A stretch of DNA of 25,697 bases, taken from Terrimonas sp964445775. GTDB lineage: Bacteria > Bacteroidota > Bacteroidia > Chitinophagales > Chitinophagaceae. Shown piece after piece: positions 24,738 to 25,697 of the stretch (its first letter is position 1; the number at the start of each line of letters is the position of its first letter). The translations under genes and the position numbers were made by a program. The DNA is taken from positions 1 to 25,697 of the forward strand of contig CAYUMH010000061.1 in the NCBI GenBank assembly GCA_964445775.1, in the 5' to 3' direction. Under the pieces are notes generated by a model. The model was not told the DNA's origin and did not search any database. It was given only the letters and a program-made list of their open reading frames with translations.

Positions 24738-25185
24738 TGTAATAGTTTAGATGATTAAAATCTATTTTTGCAATTACTCGGTATAAAAATACGACAAAAA
24801 CGCCGTTTAACCGTATTTTCAAATACAATACCTTGTTAAAAGTATGAACACCTGTTAGTGTGTTGGCAGGGGCATTTGCCGGTTTCGTGGATGGCTGTTG
24901 CTGTTTAACCCCAAATAATGCTTTTTGTTCACTGGTTTACCGGCAGCCGGGGTGTAGTTTTTTTGTGAAACCGGCTGTAGTGCCCTGATTGGGCTTATCT
25001 TGCGTCGCACACTTGTACTTCCTGTTCCCTGTTCATCATAGTCATGGGCGGTTTACAATGAAAAAGACACAAATGCGGCTGAATAAGCTGCAAACAGGTG
25101 AGCAGTGGCGCTACGGTTAAAGGGTACACCCGCAACAAGCTGACCAAATAAAAAATAAAAGAAAACAGATTTTATAAACATAGTT
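24738..25185. other. Intergenic region upstream of proS
   Basis: About 450 bases holding the divergent promoters of the lipoprotein gene and proS. A 20-codon ORF at 25058-25120 (+), MKKTQMRLNKLQTGEQWRYG, is open and could be a leader or chance. GCCC-TGATT-GGGC near 24981 is a small inverted repeat. I see no T-box or known riboswitch. Confidence 0.4.
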
Positions 25186-25697
25186 ATGAGCAAAGAAATA
25201 ACATCGAGGGCGCAGGATTATTCGCAATGGTATAACGACTTAGTGATTAAGGGTGAGCTGGCCGACTATTCGGCAGTAAAAGGTTGCATGGTAATTAAAC
25301 CCTATGGTTTTGCCCTGTGGGAAAATATGCGGGATGCTTTGGATAAAATGTTCAAGGATACCGGGCACGTAAACGCTTATTTCCCGCTTTTTGTTCCCAA
25401 AAGCCTGTTTGAGGCCGAAGAAAAAAATGCCGAAGGTTTTGCCAAGGAATGTGCCGTGGTAACGCATTACCGCCTGAAGACCGACCCCAATAATAAAGGG
25501 AAATTAATGGTTGATCCGGAAGCTAAACTGGAAGAGGAACTGGTGGTGAGACCTACCAGTGAAGCCATTATCTGGAACACCTATAAAAACTGGATACAGA
25601 GTTACCGTGACCTGCCCATACTGATCAATCAATGGGCCAATGTGGTGCGCTGGGAAATGCGTACCCGTTTGTTCCTGCGTACCGCCGAGTTTTTATG
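25186..25697 (+). CDS. proS: Prolyl-tRNA synthetase, 5' part
   Basis: The first 170 codons of a class II synthetase that charges tRNA-Pro; the gene runs off the right edge. ATG 25186 leads into SKEITSRAQDYSQWYNDLVI and KGCMVIKPYGFALWENMRDA, the N-terminus of the eukaryote/archaeon-like ProS without the bacterial editing insertion, the type common in Bacteroidota. Motif 1 region: MFKDTGHVNAYFPLFVPKS. ELVVRPTSEAIIWNTYKNWI is the conserved TSE segment, and VVRWEMRTRLFLRTAEF is motif 2. No T-box is visible upstream. Whether the C-terminal zinc-binding domain is present cannot be seen. Confidence 0.95.
   Translation, partial: MSKEITSRAQDYSQWYNDLVIKGELADYSAVKGCMVIKPYGFALWENMRDALDKMFKDTGHVNAYFPLFVPKSLFEAEEKNAEGFAKECAVVTHYRLKTDPNNKGKLMVDPEAKLEEELVVRPTSEAIIWNTYKNWIQSYRDLPILINQWANVVRWEMRTRLFLRTAEFL

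Noticed and set aside
24980..25185. T-box or other riboswitch before proS
   Set aside because: No T-box consensus or matching stem structure is visible, and T-boxes are not expected in this phylum.

Overview
The window looks like chromosomal DNA of a Bacteroidota bacterium, most likely of the Chitinophagaceae/Sphingobacteriia type. The grounds are a FecI/FecR-linked SusC/SusD locus, type IX secretion (T9SS) C-terminal sorting domains, a DUF4302 lipoprotein, a short eukaryote/archaeon-like ProS start, little visible Shine-Dalgarno sequence, and several -7 promoter elements of the Bacteroidota form TAnnTTTG. This assignment is inferred from gene content; no species is claimed.

Layout. (1) Bases 1-950: the 3' end of a T9SS cargo gene faces a small Lys/Ala/Pro-rich histone-H1-like gene, with a hairpin terminator between them. 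(2) 1454-10697: one same-strand locus of ECF sigma factor, FecR-type anti-sigma factor, SusC with an N-terminal STN signalling domain, SusD, a HExxH zinc metallohydrolase lipoprotein and a DUF4302 lipoprotein, closed by a 9-bp stem terminator. It reads as a self-regulated outer-membrane uptake system; the protease-like lipoprotein makes a protein or peptide substrate plausible. (3) 10927-13740: an ArsR-like regulator, a DUF3050 haem-oxygenase-like protein, and about 1.2 kb of mostly non-coding DNA with coding-like scraps. A truncated copy of the H1-like gene, with its promoter, sits directly upstream of the DUF3050 gene. (4) 13825-16390: two secreted surface proteins, the second carrying a T9SS domain. 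(5) 16391-17353: decayed ORF fragments next to the 3' end of a tRNA-Leu(CAG) gene, possibly an old integration scar. (6) 17401-25697: mostly housekeeping genes: dapD, a TsaC/YrdC-family gene, cca, a pRiA4b ORF-3-like gene, miaA, an OmpP1/FadL-family porin, a low-complexity lipoprotein and the start of proS.

How the genes fit together. In the uptake locus, ligand binding by SusC/SusD would be sensed through the STN domain, relayed by FecR and end in sigma release, while the two extra lipoproteins process or bind substrate at the surface. In the right half, the YrdC-family enzyme (t6A), Cca (CCA addition), MiaA (i6A), ProS and a tRNA gene lacking an encoded CCA form a tRNA-metabolism neighbourhood, with the pRiA4b-like protein inside it.

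The most notable observations are: miaA has no ATG/GTG/TTG that would keep its P-loop intact, so an ATC start is implied; the truncated H1-like copy places a conserved promoter and a 26-codon leader ORF upstream of the DUF3050 gene; and two genes (cca and the pRiA4b-like gene) have a TAnnTTTG element ending 4-5 bases before ATG, suggesting leaderless transcripts. I found no CRISPR array, intact insertion sequence, prophage or recognisable defence system.
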